Below are positions 47,001-59,500 of a stretch of DNA of 64,000 nucleotides, piece after piece. Source of the stretch: Owenia fusiformis (taxonomy: Eukaryota; Annelida; Polychaeta; Sabellida; Oweniidae); the NCBI GenBank assembly GCA_903813345.2, contig CAIIXF020000001.1:52595885-52659884 (forward strand), given 5' to 3'. Position 1 is the stretch's first letter; each line of letters begins with the position of its first letter. The notes beneath the pieces are model-generated. The model had not been told where the DNA came from. It saw only the letters and a program-made list of their open reading frames with translations, and ran no database searches. A program made the position numbers and the translations under genes.

Positions 47001-48256
47001 AAAAATTTTGTTCTGGGCACCAGTCTTATTTCATTTGTGACGGATATATCCGTCACTCTGGGTATTCAAGAGGTTAAAAAGATAATCTTTTTTGAAATGC
47101 ATTAAGAAATATTTGATGATTAAAAAATTTCAAATTTTTGGAAAAATAGCGGGAAATTTGAATATTTGAGAAATGAAATGCTCACTACTTTTTTTTCAAA
47201 AAAAATTTTTCTTTCAAAAATCTCTAGAATAACTTTTTAAGTCATGACAAATAGTAAATGAATGATAAAAAAATATTTTCAAACTTTAGACGGGGACTTT
47301 AAGTGTCCAATCTAAATCCTCAAAATTCAAATGTAGCTCAGTGACTGTTTTTCATGAATAATTGATGTTTCCGATAAATCCTGCCATCTTTTGATTCATC
47401 AAAAAAACTAATATATTGGTAAGATTTATGATGTCATAGGATTTACTTTTTCAAAATTAGCAATAAGTTAATCCTTGCATGGACAGATTGCTTCCTATCA
47501 ATGGCATCATCAATCTAGCCGATAAATTCTAGTTACTCTGATAGATCACATCTTCGTTCACTCGGCTCCCGTCGGTCGATGAACACAGTGAAGACCGAGT
47601 GTGCGAAGATGGACAGATCAAATGGTTGCAGGATTTATCAGTTTATTTATCAGTTTATTTAGTTTATGTCCCCTCATCCAAGTACACTATACTGGGAACT
47701 TCTGATGTTTGCTGATTCTATTCTACTTACAAATGCACAAAAATAAATGTTAATCCTCTTTCAGGAAAGACATACAAGACGTAAATTGGCAAAGAAAAAA
47801 TGAGCAGACCAAAGCTGGTGGAAAATTAAGGCAGCTGGAAGAAAGGTATGTTTTGTCATGAATGGGGATGATTAAATGTCTCAGTGATAAGTGTAAGTTA
47901 TACCTGGAGTTTGGCAACTGGGCCATTTTAATGTGGAATAGCATTCCACACTATTGATTGTTGTGCATCATGGTATTACCGGAAGTAGTGCGAAAGTAGC
48001 GCTGGGCTTCAATGCCGGTATTGAAATCAGATGCTGCATGTCGTGTGAAGACAGTAGCATGTTTTAGAAGATGATAATATCTTACCTCTCCCCCAATGAA
48101 CTATAGCTGCGCTTTTACAATACATCATCATCATATATGGTCTTTTTGATTTTCAGCTGGGTAGGATTAGTAAGTAAAAACTATGAAATAGAGCGAGCTT
48201 GTGTGGAGCTAGAGAAAGAAATACAAGAAGAAAAAAGACAAAAAAGTTACAGATAG
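41074..48256 (+). CDS. BCAS2: BCAS2 / SPF27, pre-mRNA-splicing factor
   Basis: SPF27 is a core subunit of the Prp19/CDC5L complex, which activates the spliceosome in the nucleus. Seven exons: 41074-41148, 42948-43040, 43728-43798, 46284-46385, 46696-46806, 47765-47845, 48157-48256. Phases agree and encode 210 residues (human 225). Diagnostic blocks: [89 protein letters not shown] and [20 protein letters not shown]. The C-terminal half is coiled-coil-like, as in the family. The stop TAG is the last three bases before a good donor (AG|GTATGG), so a further exon would be 3' UTR. Introns 1 and 3 hold repeats. Confidence 0.97.
42025..42795. repeat. Inverted-repeat element in BCAS2 intron 1
   Basis: 'tgcacatgttattttctggt' and 'gaaggcatgtgtgt' (42025-42080) are mirrored at 42741-42795. 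A second inner pair, 'acccaaatgcgagtag' (about 42306) and 'tactcgcatctgggtt' (about 42720), faces inward. This is probably a degraded TIR element. No coding capacity is seen. Confidence 0.6.
43345..43675 (+). repeat. G/C-run 'ggggccc' interspersed repeat
   Basis: It begins with a G run and 'gggcccaggggcccgggccc', then 'gccc(a)' words each followed by A-rich runs, and ends 'cagatccgcccctgatatgg'. 'gatatgg' occurs at both ends and may be the TSD. A reverse-oriented relative lies at 54190-54450. It lies in BCAS2 intron 2. Confidence 0.6.
44030..44945 (+). repeat. (GTCC)n module followed by four ~140-170-bp tandem units
   Basis: 'ttatcccatcgaacgaagtt' leads into GTCCGTCC / GTACGTAC runs (44085-44125). 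From about 44400 come four units of 'taactcgaaaagtagtg', 'cgattttgttcatatttggt' and 'ttttgaaaaatggctgccat'. It is related in plan to 31540-32215. It lies in BCAS2 intron 3. Confidence 0.75.
44951..46037. mobile_element. 1,087-bp TIR element, CAGGGTGGTCC ends, TA flanks
   Basis: CAGGGTGGTCCAAAAAAA on the left and its reverse complement on the right are flanked by TA (44949-44950, 46038-46039). The inverted repeats extend about 190 bp ('acgcaaaacctttatttttc', 'aagttaatgcattaaactag'). No transposase ORF; non-autonomous. It inserted in BCAS2 intron 3 beside the tandem repeat. Confidence 0.85.
47372..47640. repeat. Fold-back element in BCAS2 intron 5
   Basis: The outer ends 'cgataaatcctgccat' and 'tgcaggatttatca' are inverted. 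An inner hairpin pairs 'catcttcgttcactcggc' with 'gaccgagtgtgcgaagatg'. It is about 270 bp and non-coding. Confidence 0.65.
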
Positions 48257-48535
48257 GTATGGATGACTGATCAACATGTACAAATATTGATTGATTGACT
48301 TATTGATAGGGTTCATTGGGAATACTGAAAATTGCACACATGTTCTAAATTGAAATATTACATTTTCGTAGTAGATTATTCTATCTCTGCTATTTCATAA
48401 ATGTAAATACACCTTGATTAAAAAATAAACATTTAACCTGGATTCATTTTAAGCAAAGCATGAACCTTGGATTTTTATATTTCCTCTCTAGTTTGTACGG
48501 GAATTGTTATCAACTACATGTATTTGTTTTAAGTA

Positions 48536-48642
48536 CAGGGTGAACCAAAAAAGTTAATCCAAACAAATCTTTATCTAGTTTAATATTTGGCATAATTGAA
48601 CCTTAATGAAATTTGTTTAGGTTACCTTTTTGGCTCACCTTG
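48536..48642. mobile_element. 107-bp MITE, CAGGGTGAACC ends, TA flanks
   Basis: The left CAGGGTGAACCAAAAAAG and the right (reverse complement CAAGGTGAGCCAAAAAGG), with TA at 48534-48535 and 48643-48644. The inner 'ccaaacaaat' is mirrored by 'atttgtttagg'. It lies between the BCAS2 stop and its probable 3' UTR exon. Confidence 0.75.
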
Positions 48643-48672
48643 TACATATTCGATACCCTTCTCCAATTGCAG

Positions 48673-48915
48673 CGAATGCTGAAGCTGTAGCTGGTAACAG
48701 GCACACTCAATGATGGATCTCAGCTCCAAGGAGAATGCAAGGAGAATTCACAGTTCAAACAGACATTTCACTTAACAACATAATTTGGATGCTGTTTGAT
48801 AAAATAAGGCTTTTGATAGAATAGTTACTCTTACATGTACCACTGAAAAAGTTGTAAGCCTAAACAAAGATATTTTTTGTACTATAAGATAATAAAAATA
48901 TAAAAAAAAACAGTT
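48673..48915 (+). other. BCAS2: Probable BCAS2 3' UTR exon with polyadenylation signal
   Basis: A pyrimidine-rich tract and TTGCAG acceptor precede 48673, pairing with the donor right after the stop codon at 48256. AATAAA lies at 48891-48896, followed by an A-run. There is no coding continuity: the next in-frame codons end after five residues. Confidence 0.5.
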
Positions 48916-50504
48916 GTATAGTATGTCATGTTTTGGTGTTCATTGGAGATGATAGATAACTGGAAGAAATCTGAATTTCATTTTTTGAAACAATATAACC
49001 ATTGACCTTGGAAAATTTCTCAAATAACAACCAGGCTGAATCCCTTTACTTGATCAATGTTATATTTTCCGTCGTTAATATCATATTGTTCCTCAAAGGA
49101 CGAGTGTCTTAAAAACAAGTAATTTAACACAATTTGAAAATGAAATGTAAGAATGGACATTACTACATAGTAAAATATAAAAACTAGGTTTACTCTGACC
49201 TTCATTCTTAGAATATAGGCCATCTTGTATGTATAAGTAAATTGACCTTTTCAAGGTATGTATGTCGTCACTCATCCTTCATGTCCTTCGTCAAATGCAC
49301 ATTTTTGGTGTATTCTATGACTGTTCTCTTTGGTTTAAAATTAATCAGCTCATTATTCTACTACATTTTGAGGAATTGCAAAGGGTAACATTTGAGATAG
49401 AAGTAGAAAACCAAATCTTGATTTGATACAATATGACTAGAGAAAGCCAATGGAACATTGAACTTTATCAAATTATCACAAATTGTACTTTCCCTGCTCC
49501 AAAACAGAAACATCAAGTCCCTTGATGCAAAATACTTCTCAGGAGGTAATTACATTTTTCATGTTGAAACAAAGCAACAATCTCGATTCATCGAAAAATA
49601 CATGATTACATGTATTGAGAAACACATTGAGCACAACCATTTTCTAAAATGAAATAATCGAGCTGGCAGAAATGATTTCTGCACAGCGAAAATTGTACAA
49701 AAGGTGAAACCTTGCCTAGATTTATAATTCCTTGCCAATTCTTTATATCTCAAAACAGAGACATATATTTGTTGTTTATATGTCTCTGCTCAAAATTATT
49801 GTTACGTTTTTTTAGGTAGGCTAATACTATAGTAAACAAGGCATGTATTGATTCTTCCTTTTTAAGATTGTATACACTCTTCGAGTTAGAAAAACTCTGA
49901 TCTAGCCTTAATCAATAAGAATACTGAGAATATGGTAGGAAAAATCCAGCTAACGAAATAACAGAATCAAAGTTGCATCTATTTATTTGCTTTCCGGCAT
50001 TCATTTTATTTTATAATGAAACTCAACATCAAGCAAAACGGTATAATTGTCTCTCCTATTCAGAGCCTGGTGTCTACTTGCATGACACCCAGAGCCACAC
50101 ATGGTGACAGTTGATGAGATTATTAAAAAACTACAAGATTTGTACCAACTGTGAGTACATTTAGAGAACAGTAAAGTATGCAATCCAACGATGAGTCCGG
50201 TTGATCATTACACTACTCCCAATGCAAAAATAAGTCTTATATATGAGCACAATTTAGTCCACCAGGCACTACAACAATTTAGTCACCAATGTTGAAACAT
50301 CAAGTACAACACTTCGTTAGATGGTTGCAACCATTGGACGTCAACTAATACATGTAGGTAAGCAAGAATCGTGAAACATGAAAACCCACCATATGAGTAT
50401 AGTACTTCATTAGAATCCCGGGAGAATGGAGGATCCCCGGGAACGAGGTTACACCGCACGAAAAATTATAGGAAGTTGCTCTGCTGAAGTGAAAACTCTA
50501 AAAA
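48916..50504. other. Intergenic region BCAS2-EXOSC10
   Basis: No gene is recognised; ORFs are short and motif-free. A small inverted pair 'cagagacatatattt' / 'tatatgtctctg' lies at about 49755-49790. The EXOSC10 promoter should be in the last few hundred bases, but I see no definite element. Confidence 0.5.
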
Positions 50505-53500
50505 ATGTCACAAGGCGAAGATAAACAGGACATTCGTACGTTTATTGATGGATTTTCAACAGTGGATGACTATTCAAGGGTAAGGTCATGTGTTTATCTG
50601 AGTTACGTGACAAACTGGTTGACTTAATTAGTATAATGATAGAGAATATCTGATTTGAAAATAAAAACGTGGTGTTTTCAATCATGAAATAATTGAAATT
50701 AGATCAAACACATGCGTGGGTAGTATTGATAACTAAGCTTATAAAATGATCCACGATGTCCATGTACGGACATCCACTCAGAAATAACAATCAATTCTCC
50801 ATTTTCAGGATACCACAACCTGCCCTGTCCACAGGCACCAGTATCGCCACCTTTTAGCAGTCAGATTAGAACGATCTAAAGCCCTTTAGTATTTTAAAGG
50901 GCTTTAGATCGTTCTAATCCGACTGCTAAAAGGTGGCGATACTGGTGCCCGTGGCCCTGTCAACCCTAGACTTACTCACTTCGAGAGCCATGTTAGATTT
51001 TGAAACTTATGGCTCTCCAACGGAGAAATGAACAGCTGAATAATAGTGACCTTTGAAACACGAATTAAGTTGATCCGGGGCTTACTTTTGTTCTCTAACT
51101 ATGTCATACATCATTATCATCCTTCCGTGCAATTATCGCATCCTACAACCCCTTTAGATTGTGGTCGTAGGCCCGTTTCATTCGTAAGCCTGTCTTTCTA
51201 CAATGTCGGAGAATGAACTACGCATTGCGCTATTAAATGACCTACCTCGATACATTCCAGAGTATTTTAAAATTCTTTTTATGTTGTTAGATCGCCAATT
51301 GTATGGGTTTATCGTCAGAACGAAGAGATTTTAGTTTTTACATCGGAAATATCTCAGCAATTTTCAAAATGTCGGAAGGGGAATTCTCCTGGGATTTCCC
51401 TTATTACTGGTGCATGCCGGGAACTGAATGGAGGAATTTGACGGTTGAACCTACACGCAAATATTGCTATCAAAAACGAAAATATCTTCGTTCTGCCGAT
51501 AAACCCATACAATTTGCGATTCAACTATATGAAAAGAATTCTAAAATACTCAGGAATGTATCGAGGTAGGTCATTTATGTGTGCAATGCATAGTTCATTC
51601 TCCGACATTGTAGAAACACAGGCTTACTAATGAATCGGGCCTACGACCACAATCTAAAGGGGTCGTAGGATGCGATAACCGTGCAAGTGTTGGAGCGCTG
51701 AAGTGCTTCCTTTTTCGATCAAGACTTGTAATTGTTAATTGAGTGAACGTTTTTTCCACCAAATTCCAATATGGCGTTTTCTGCTCAGACATTTTCGTAA
51801 ATATCCGGAGGTTGTCCGAACATAACTCATTCTCAAAATTCATTTCGTTGCGTATCTCGCTCCAAGCAAACCGCCATATTGGGTTGAAAAAACATTCACT
51901 CGATGAACAATTTACAAGTCTTGATCGAAAAAGAAGAATTTCAGCGCTCCAATACTTGCACAGATTGATGATACTGATGTAAGACACAGTTAGAGACCTA
52001 AAGTAATCCCCGGATCTCATTATTCATGTTTAAAGGTCACTATTATATAGCTGTCCAAGTGCGCCATGGGAAAGCTATTATATCAAAATCCACATAGCTT
52101 TCGCAGGAAGTAACCCTAGACTATATCCTCTTGTCTGAAATTTCGTTTTTGAAATTTGGAATGAAAATATTCTCAAGAAATTCAATCTGTTGGATATAGA
52201 CTACTGTCAACCCTCACGCATTAGGCGTGATTGTCACACATTTGCTGGAAAAATTGAAATCATGCATCAAATTTGCGTGTATGATAAAATTTCTCGCAAA
52301 TTACTCATTATGTTGATATTTAAAAAATCTGCTTTTCACGCAAACTCCGTATATATCAAGCTGTTGTTTCAAAATTTGTGTAGATGTCACGCATTTGCTT
52401 CAAAATAATTTGTATCTACTACCCCCAGACTACAGCCCGTTTTATTGTCAGTAGAACCAAAAAAATAAGAAATTAAAAGATCATTGTGCAATAATATATG
52501 GAAAAATATATTCCTATTGTACATAAATGACATATGTTTTATCTTGCATTGCTTCTCTGCCATGTTATTTTCAATAAGATTAACATGGCTGAAATTCTTT
52601 TCAAGAGGGCACAGGCTTATTGCACAAAAAACTTAATAATCTGAAATATACAAATGTCATTCATGTACAATATGAATATACTTTTCCATATGTTATTGTT
52701 GCACAATGGTCCCCCGATTTCTTATTTTTGGGGTTCTACTGACATAATAAAACAGTGAAATGGGCTTTAGAGGATATAACCAATGTGGGGTTTAATTTTC
52801 AAATCAACCCTACATTAAAGCTCTTGGAATTACAGTTTTTGGTGTTTACTCTATAAAATTTGACAAAAAGTAGGACTTAAATCATTTTCAGGAAACTTTC
52901 TCATGTATAAAGTCAATGGCAGGTTTTGTGATTGACAAGTTTCTCAAAGTTTGCCTTATACTTGATCATATCTTGCAATGAATTACATCACAACTAGATA
53001 TAAGCATTCCCTACATATTGCTCAATATATGTCAGCATCAAATATTTACCGTTTTTGAGATATTTGATGAAGAAAAACAGTAAAAATAAGTTATTTTTCA
53101 ACTTGCTTCAATTTGACCAAATTTTTGGGGAAAATCATCTACAAGTTGCCAGGAGTTCAAATCTGACATTAGTTTTAGGATTTGACCTTCAGTGACCTTC
53201 GCAAAAAAGTCAGAAAAGTTGATTTTTCAAATTGATTTTTGGACGTAAATTTTGGTCAGCTTAATCACAAAAGACCTTACTGAGCTCTGAATTAGTAAAA
53301 TTTTCAAGGTCAAAGGTCATCAAACTAGGTCACACAACTGTGCTGTCTAAGTTTCTCAAAGTTCGAGACTACAAATCCAAATCAATATTTTTGTTTGAAA
53401 GTCAGTATACATGTATATACATTCCTCTGAAGGTTCCAAACTGTGTGAGGACAGGACCGTGGGTCCTTCATTAAGTCTGACCTCTTGTGCATTAGGACGG

Positions 53501-56500
53501 GCAAAGGTGTGTAACGTCGATGTGTGGGGTATGTTAAATGTCAACATGGGAAATGTGGTAACTTTGACACTACTTATTAGAAGTAGAATTTCCATTTTTT
53601 CCCCATGTTTGATTTCTGGAAAAATTCAAATCTTGCAAGATCTCAAAAAAAAGAACATTGCTTCCCCCTAGATTAGAAATTAGAGCAAATAAACAACAAG
53701 GTGTCAAAGTTACCCCATATGTCAAAGTACAGCTGTACCCCAAAATGGTGTCAACGTTATACCCTAAGGCCTAGAACTACTTAAATTAGAAAGAGGAGGG
53801 AAAGCCCCAGAGCTTTCGAGATAGCAGACATAATTACATCTCTTGCTTAAAGCACCTTCGACTGTACACTTCTCATTTGTTTGTCAATTTTTGACCAATT
53901 AGAGATATACTGTATGTCATCTCAATACAGGTTTACATTATAAGTGTATGTCATCTTTGAACTCTTGGGATATCCCCCCTCTGTTTTCTAGACAAGTAAA
54001 CTTCCGTCTTCCACATGACAACAAACAAATCCAAATCCAGTCCAAGTAACCATTCACAGTGAATTGACCAAGTCCCAACTTCAATGAGATCCAAGAATAA
54101 GTCCAAGAATATTTAAGTGTTAAAATATTCAAAGTTAAACTTATGACTGATCGTAAAATGACTAAGTCCAACTAAGTCGAATTTGTCTGAAACTCCAACT
54201 GAACTCCGGGCCCATATTTGAAGTATGAAGAAAATTGCTGAAAAAAATGTTGGGCCCCTAAAACCAAAAAGTGGGACCAAAGTAAAAAAATTTAAAGCCC
54301 ATTTTCTTGATAATCTAGCCTAAAACGATAAAATAAGGCCCATAATGAACCAAAAGGCCTATTAATCAGGCCCCTTAAAATTTTTGGGGCCAATTTTTTT
54401 TCTCGGCCCACCCAAGGGGTGGGGAGGCGGGCCCCTGAGCCAGTGGAACTAAGTCCAAGAATAATTCCAACCCATGAAAAGTCCAAGTTATCAATACTAC
54501 TATGCATATCTATAGCAATCAGTTGATCAGTTGCAATCAGTTATACAACATTCGAAAGTTAAAGCCAGACCCCCCCCCCCATGGGAAGAGGATGGGGACT
54601 TTGATTTGCACTATTGCCCTGGAAGTAGGGATTTGATAGAGAATTTCGTCCCGGGAATGGGGAATTTGATTTGCATGTACCTGTGAGTGGCAATTTTTGA
54701 TTGGACCTGTTTCATCCAGTATACCCTTAATGAAAATGATGATTCCTTAAAACATGCCCACTCTCAAAAACTCAAGATATTATTATTGTATTTTCAGCAA
54801 TGTCTCCGAGACCTGCTGCAGGCCACCAAAACTTCTAACAGTCTCCCTGCTCCAGGCAATGACTTTGATTACTACTCCAGCTTTGAGTCTTTCAGGGGAC
54901 TCATGGACATGGAGGGGAAGCGCATTCTCAGGATGTAAGCATTAATGGACATTAAAATATTGTTCTTCTTTAGTAATTTATTGAAGTTGAGAATCTTGCA
55001 TAGAGGGAGTTAAAAGATGATGGCTTATAAACAATACTATAAAATGATATCAAATGTCACAGTAAATGATGCTGTTGATTAAGATAAATGAAATGTAAAA
55101 ACTATTTAGAACTTCAATGACATGTGAGCCATTTGAAAATCATTGCATATTTCATTAATGTGAGATAGAAGAATGAACTTCTTTATTTTTAGAAAATGAT
55201 CATTTAGGAATGACTAAGAGTTAAAATGATTTTGAAAAGACAATTTAGAAATAGATGTATATATATCAGTCAAATTGTTTCGATATTAAAGGTTGCATGT
55301 ATAGTTTACAGTTTGTTTCTCGCTTTTAGGCTCCAAGATGTTATGAAACACCAGAGCGCCAAGGGCAACCTTGCAAAGACCAATCAGGCCACAGAACTAG
55401 AAGAAAAGTTTGACATCTTGATAGATGCTAATGATACCATCTTAGAGAAGGCTGTAAGTCTTATGTTGTGAATTCTGTCTTAACAAGTTATTACTTTACT
55501 CAGATTGTACTGAATTAGTTATTGATTTTATCTTTACAGAACTATGTTTATTCAAAAGCATTAGAATTTCCAGCATTAAATGGGTGCTGCTCAATGTTGA
55601 AATTACATACTACTCTACCCTGCATGTTAAAAATCTATTTGCCCCTGCCAAAAGGGTGGCACATCAAGATTGTCCATTTGGCATTTACATTATTATAGCC
55701 ATGTTATGTAAATTCATTTGTTGATAAGAACAGTAAAAAGCAGAACGAATAAAAAAAACAGTTGTAAACCAGATCATGTGAGCTATAAACATTTGTGAAT
55801 TTCAATACTTCTTGTCACTAACCATATTCCTATTACAAAATGGTTGAGATTATACTAGTGTATGGTAGAGAGAGAAAATGATCTCTATAAATGATCTAGA
55901 TGAATTTTACAGTGTTTATAGGTCGTTGTTGGCCTTGGGTGTTCAAATTGTATTCTATATGTTTTATAACTCATGACACTTAAATAAATAAATATAAAAA
56001 AAAATAAAAAAAATGGTTATGTTTCAGGGTACCTTCTTAGATGAGGCAGTTGGAGTAAGGAAGACAGACACATCCTTAATTGTTGCAAGTATATCTAAAC
56101 AAGTTACTCCCAAAGCAAGCTGGAATAAACAGGTACTTTTCTATCTCCCAGATAGATGTATATTTTATTTATTTGTATAATTTTAAACCAAGATGAAATA
56201 GAAGTCATAAATTCAAATGGAAAAAATAAAAAAGTTTAGATTTTTACATATATATATATTCAAAAGTACATTTAATCCAGATTGATCCCTTATTTTCCAA
56301 ACATAAAATTTATCCTAACAAAGGTTGGACTGAATGATATTATCTAGAGATGATAGACTGGTATCATTATATAGAGATTATAGACTGGTATCAATTCTCT
56401 ATCAAAATATCCAATCAAGAATTCAGATCTGTTTTTTATGACATCTTTACTTTCATTGTACCAATATGACTTAACTAAATTAATATTTATCAGGCTATAA

Positions 56501-59500
56501 CCTCAGCGGGTCGTGCTCCCAATGTAAGCAACCTGAGACTGTTAACAGCAAGGAACATCCCCCGACCCCAGCTGAAGTTCAAGGATAAAATAGACAACTC
56601 TAGTGCCCCCTTTGTGCCTAAGCTTCCATACAAACCTAACGCACAGAAGTCCTTGGCAGGTATCTTCACACATACAATCATGCATCAGACTCAAGATTTT
56701 TGGTCTCCCATGGTCTCAGTTAGAGGTGTCAAGTATTAACCGGTTAACCGCCGATAATGCCTTGACCGGTCTGTGTTTTTATGGGTGGTTAGTTGAACCT
56801 GTATAATTCTGTTATTTCCCACGCTTATATTGCATGCTAATCTGTTTGGTTTTAAAGTGTCAGTTTCACGTAAGCTACTCCTACATGTCATAAGTTCGAT
56901 AACTCCTTACAAACATCCAATTAGCAACTTTAATCCCTGCCACATTGCTTTCCCGCGCTTACTTTGCATGTTAATCTGTTTGTTTTTGAAGCGTCAGTTT
57001 CATATGAGCTACTCATACATGTGATACATTATCAGTTCAAATTTCACGCCGGTTAACCGACTTTAACCGGTAAAAACACCCGGTTAACCGGTTTATACTC
57101 AAGCAGTTAATTGACACCACTAGTCTCAGTATCTCAGTATAGCTAGAGCATTGCATAACACACACGTTTAAGGTTTTCCTTTTTAGTTTACACAAAATAT
57201 TTATTACAGATATATGTACTTTTTCTTTGATCAGTAATATTACCAAAATGGACATCAAACATTGTGTATTAAGATAGGAATATGGCAAAAACAAGTTAAA
57301 ATGAAAAAAATGCTCTTAATTATAAATTGTGATTTTTACATTCCAGACACTCTACCAGCTGCTCCAGACCCAACTGCAACTAAACGCATTGATGATGAGC
57401 ACATAGAGTAAGTCTTTTACTGTTGTACTTTAGTTCAATCTATTGGATCAACTTTGTATTACAGTATAAACAGTTTAATTTATGCAAATATTAGATTGTC
57501 TTCTTTTGCCAACTCCCTTTACCAATCACAATGCTGGATTAAATGCTACAATCTAATAATGATTATAATAATTTAATTTCGATTTCATATCCAAGATTTT
57601 AAATGGCTAAACATTTCTTGTGTGTCTAATGTAAAAAAAAATGCATGAGACCATCTGAAAAAAATTACAAATAAGTCTAGCACCAATGGGGTAAATTATC
57701 TGAACCTGTGTTTGGTCAACATGGATGGCAATTAAAAGTGAGTGTAACAACTTTCATCTTCAGAAAGTCATGTTAAAAAAGGATCATCTGCACATTATAT
57801 GGACAATTTTGCCTTGCTAAATCAGATATTCAATCATAACACATTCATGATTATAGGTATCCACACCCCTACCAGTATGAATTGGACCATCTAACGTATC
57901 CCGAGAGCCAGTTTGATAGACCAGAGTCTGTGTATGCAGTACCACTGGATGAAACTTCATTGTTCATCATAGCAGATCCAACAGAATTAACAAATCTAGT
58001 CAAAGATCTGAAAAAGGAAACTGAAATTGCAGTTGATTTAGAGGTATGTACCTTCATTATCTTTATTCACACACACTGTTGCCAAAATTTGAAAAATATT
58101 CATGCCCCCTCCCAATGACATATTCCCAGTGTCAGCGTCTCTGTTACTCAGGGCACAACTAGCATTAGCACTCATGAGAAGTGAAATATCAGTCCATGTG
58201 CCAACAGTTTTTTATATTATTTTTTATTCATTGTTTGATGTTGCATATCATGGATGAGGAAATGAAAAGTGGATGTACCATTGCAATTACAATTGTTTGT
58301 ATTGTTTAAAACTTTGTTGTTTTTCTAGCATCACTCCTACAGGACATACCTTGGGATCACTTGTCTGATGCAGATATCTACGCGATCCTCAGACTACATT
58401 ATAGACACACTTAAGTTGAGGAGTGAACTGCACCAGCTGAATGAAGTATTCACCGATCCAGCCATTGTTAAGGTAAATAAGCAACATTTAGCCTGAGGCT
58501 CATTTTTGTACTGCTCCTTCTAACGAACGTTAACGTTCCAATCCATTTGATATATTATCTTAGATTTCTCTCATAGATTTGTCCAGCCTGTTATATTTCA
58601 AAAATGAATGTACCATAGCCTTGTGTTAAAATTGTAAAAAGTTCCTTTTGTTGGTTTTTCTTGGGGTCCAGTGGGTTTGCCATTGCCAAAAAAATCAACA
58701 AAAGGTTAACTAAAAGTCAGCAAACTAGTAAAATGTGGAATTGACCTTCAAAGGTTTGAGGAAATCCCTTCCAACTCTGTCTCTAATTTCCAGGTGTTCC
58801 ATGGCTGTGACAGTGATATATACTGGTTACAGAGAGATCTTGGTCTGTATGTCGTCAATCTGTTTGATACTGGCCAGGCATCCAATGTTCTTAACTATCC
58901 AAAAAACTCCCTTGCTTATATACTGGAGAGACATTGCAAAGTCCAGGCGAATAAAGAGTATCAACTGGCTGATTGGAGAATAAGGTAAAAATTTTACAGA
59001 CATTTTTTAGAATTAGTAAATATCCAGGGTTTGCCCTTAGGACCATTTCAGATATCCAGAAGAGATTTTCAGCATGGATTAGAATATAGATCACTTGCCT
59101 CACTATCCCTGTTTCCTATTATGATAATATTCAAATATTTTGATTAGTTTTCTAAAATACAGTATCATTGGGTCTATTTTAGAAAACAGTCTCATTGGGT
59201 ATATTTTCTTTAGGCCACTACCAGAAGAGTTGATAAAATATGCAAGAGAAGACACACATTATCTTCTTCAAATATATGACCTGATGAGATGTGAACTACT
59301 GGAGAAAGGAAATTCTCAGAAAAACTTATTAAAGTCAGTGTTTGAACGAAGCCGACAGCTATGTTTGAAGGTACGTTATCATGTTATTAGCTCACATGTT
59401 TTTTTGGTTTTAAACTGCTATAAATCTTTATACTGTATTCACTCTGATAGAATGCAAATACTTCAATTAAAACACCCTACATTGCCATGAAAGACCTTGG

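Noticed and set aside
51303-52020. ORFs of 88 and 141 residues
   Set aside because: They lie in the arms of a composite inverted-repeat element, mirrored in part, with no recognised motif.
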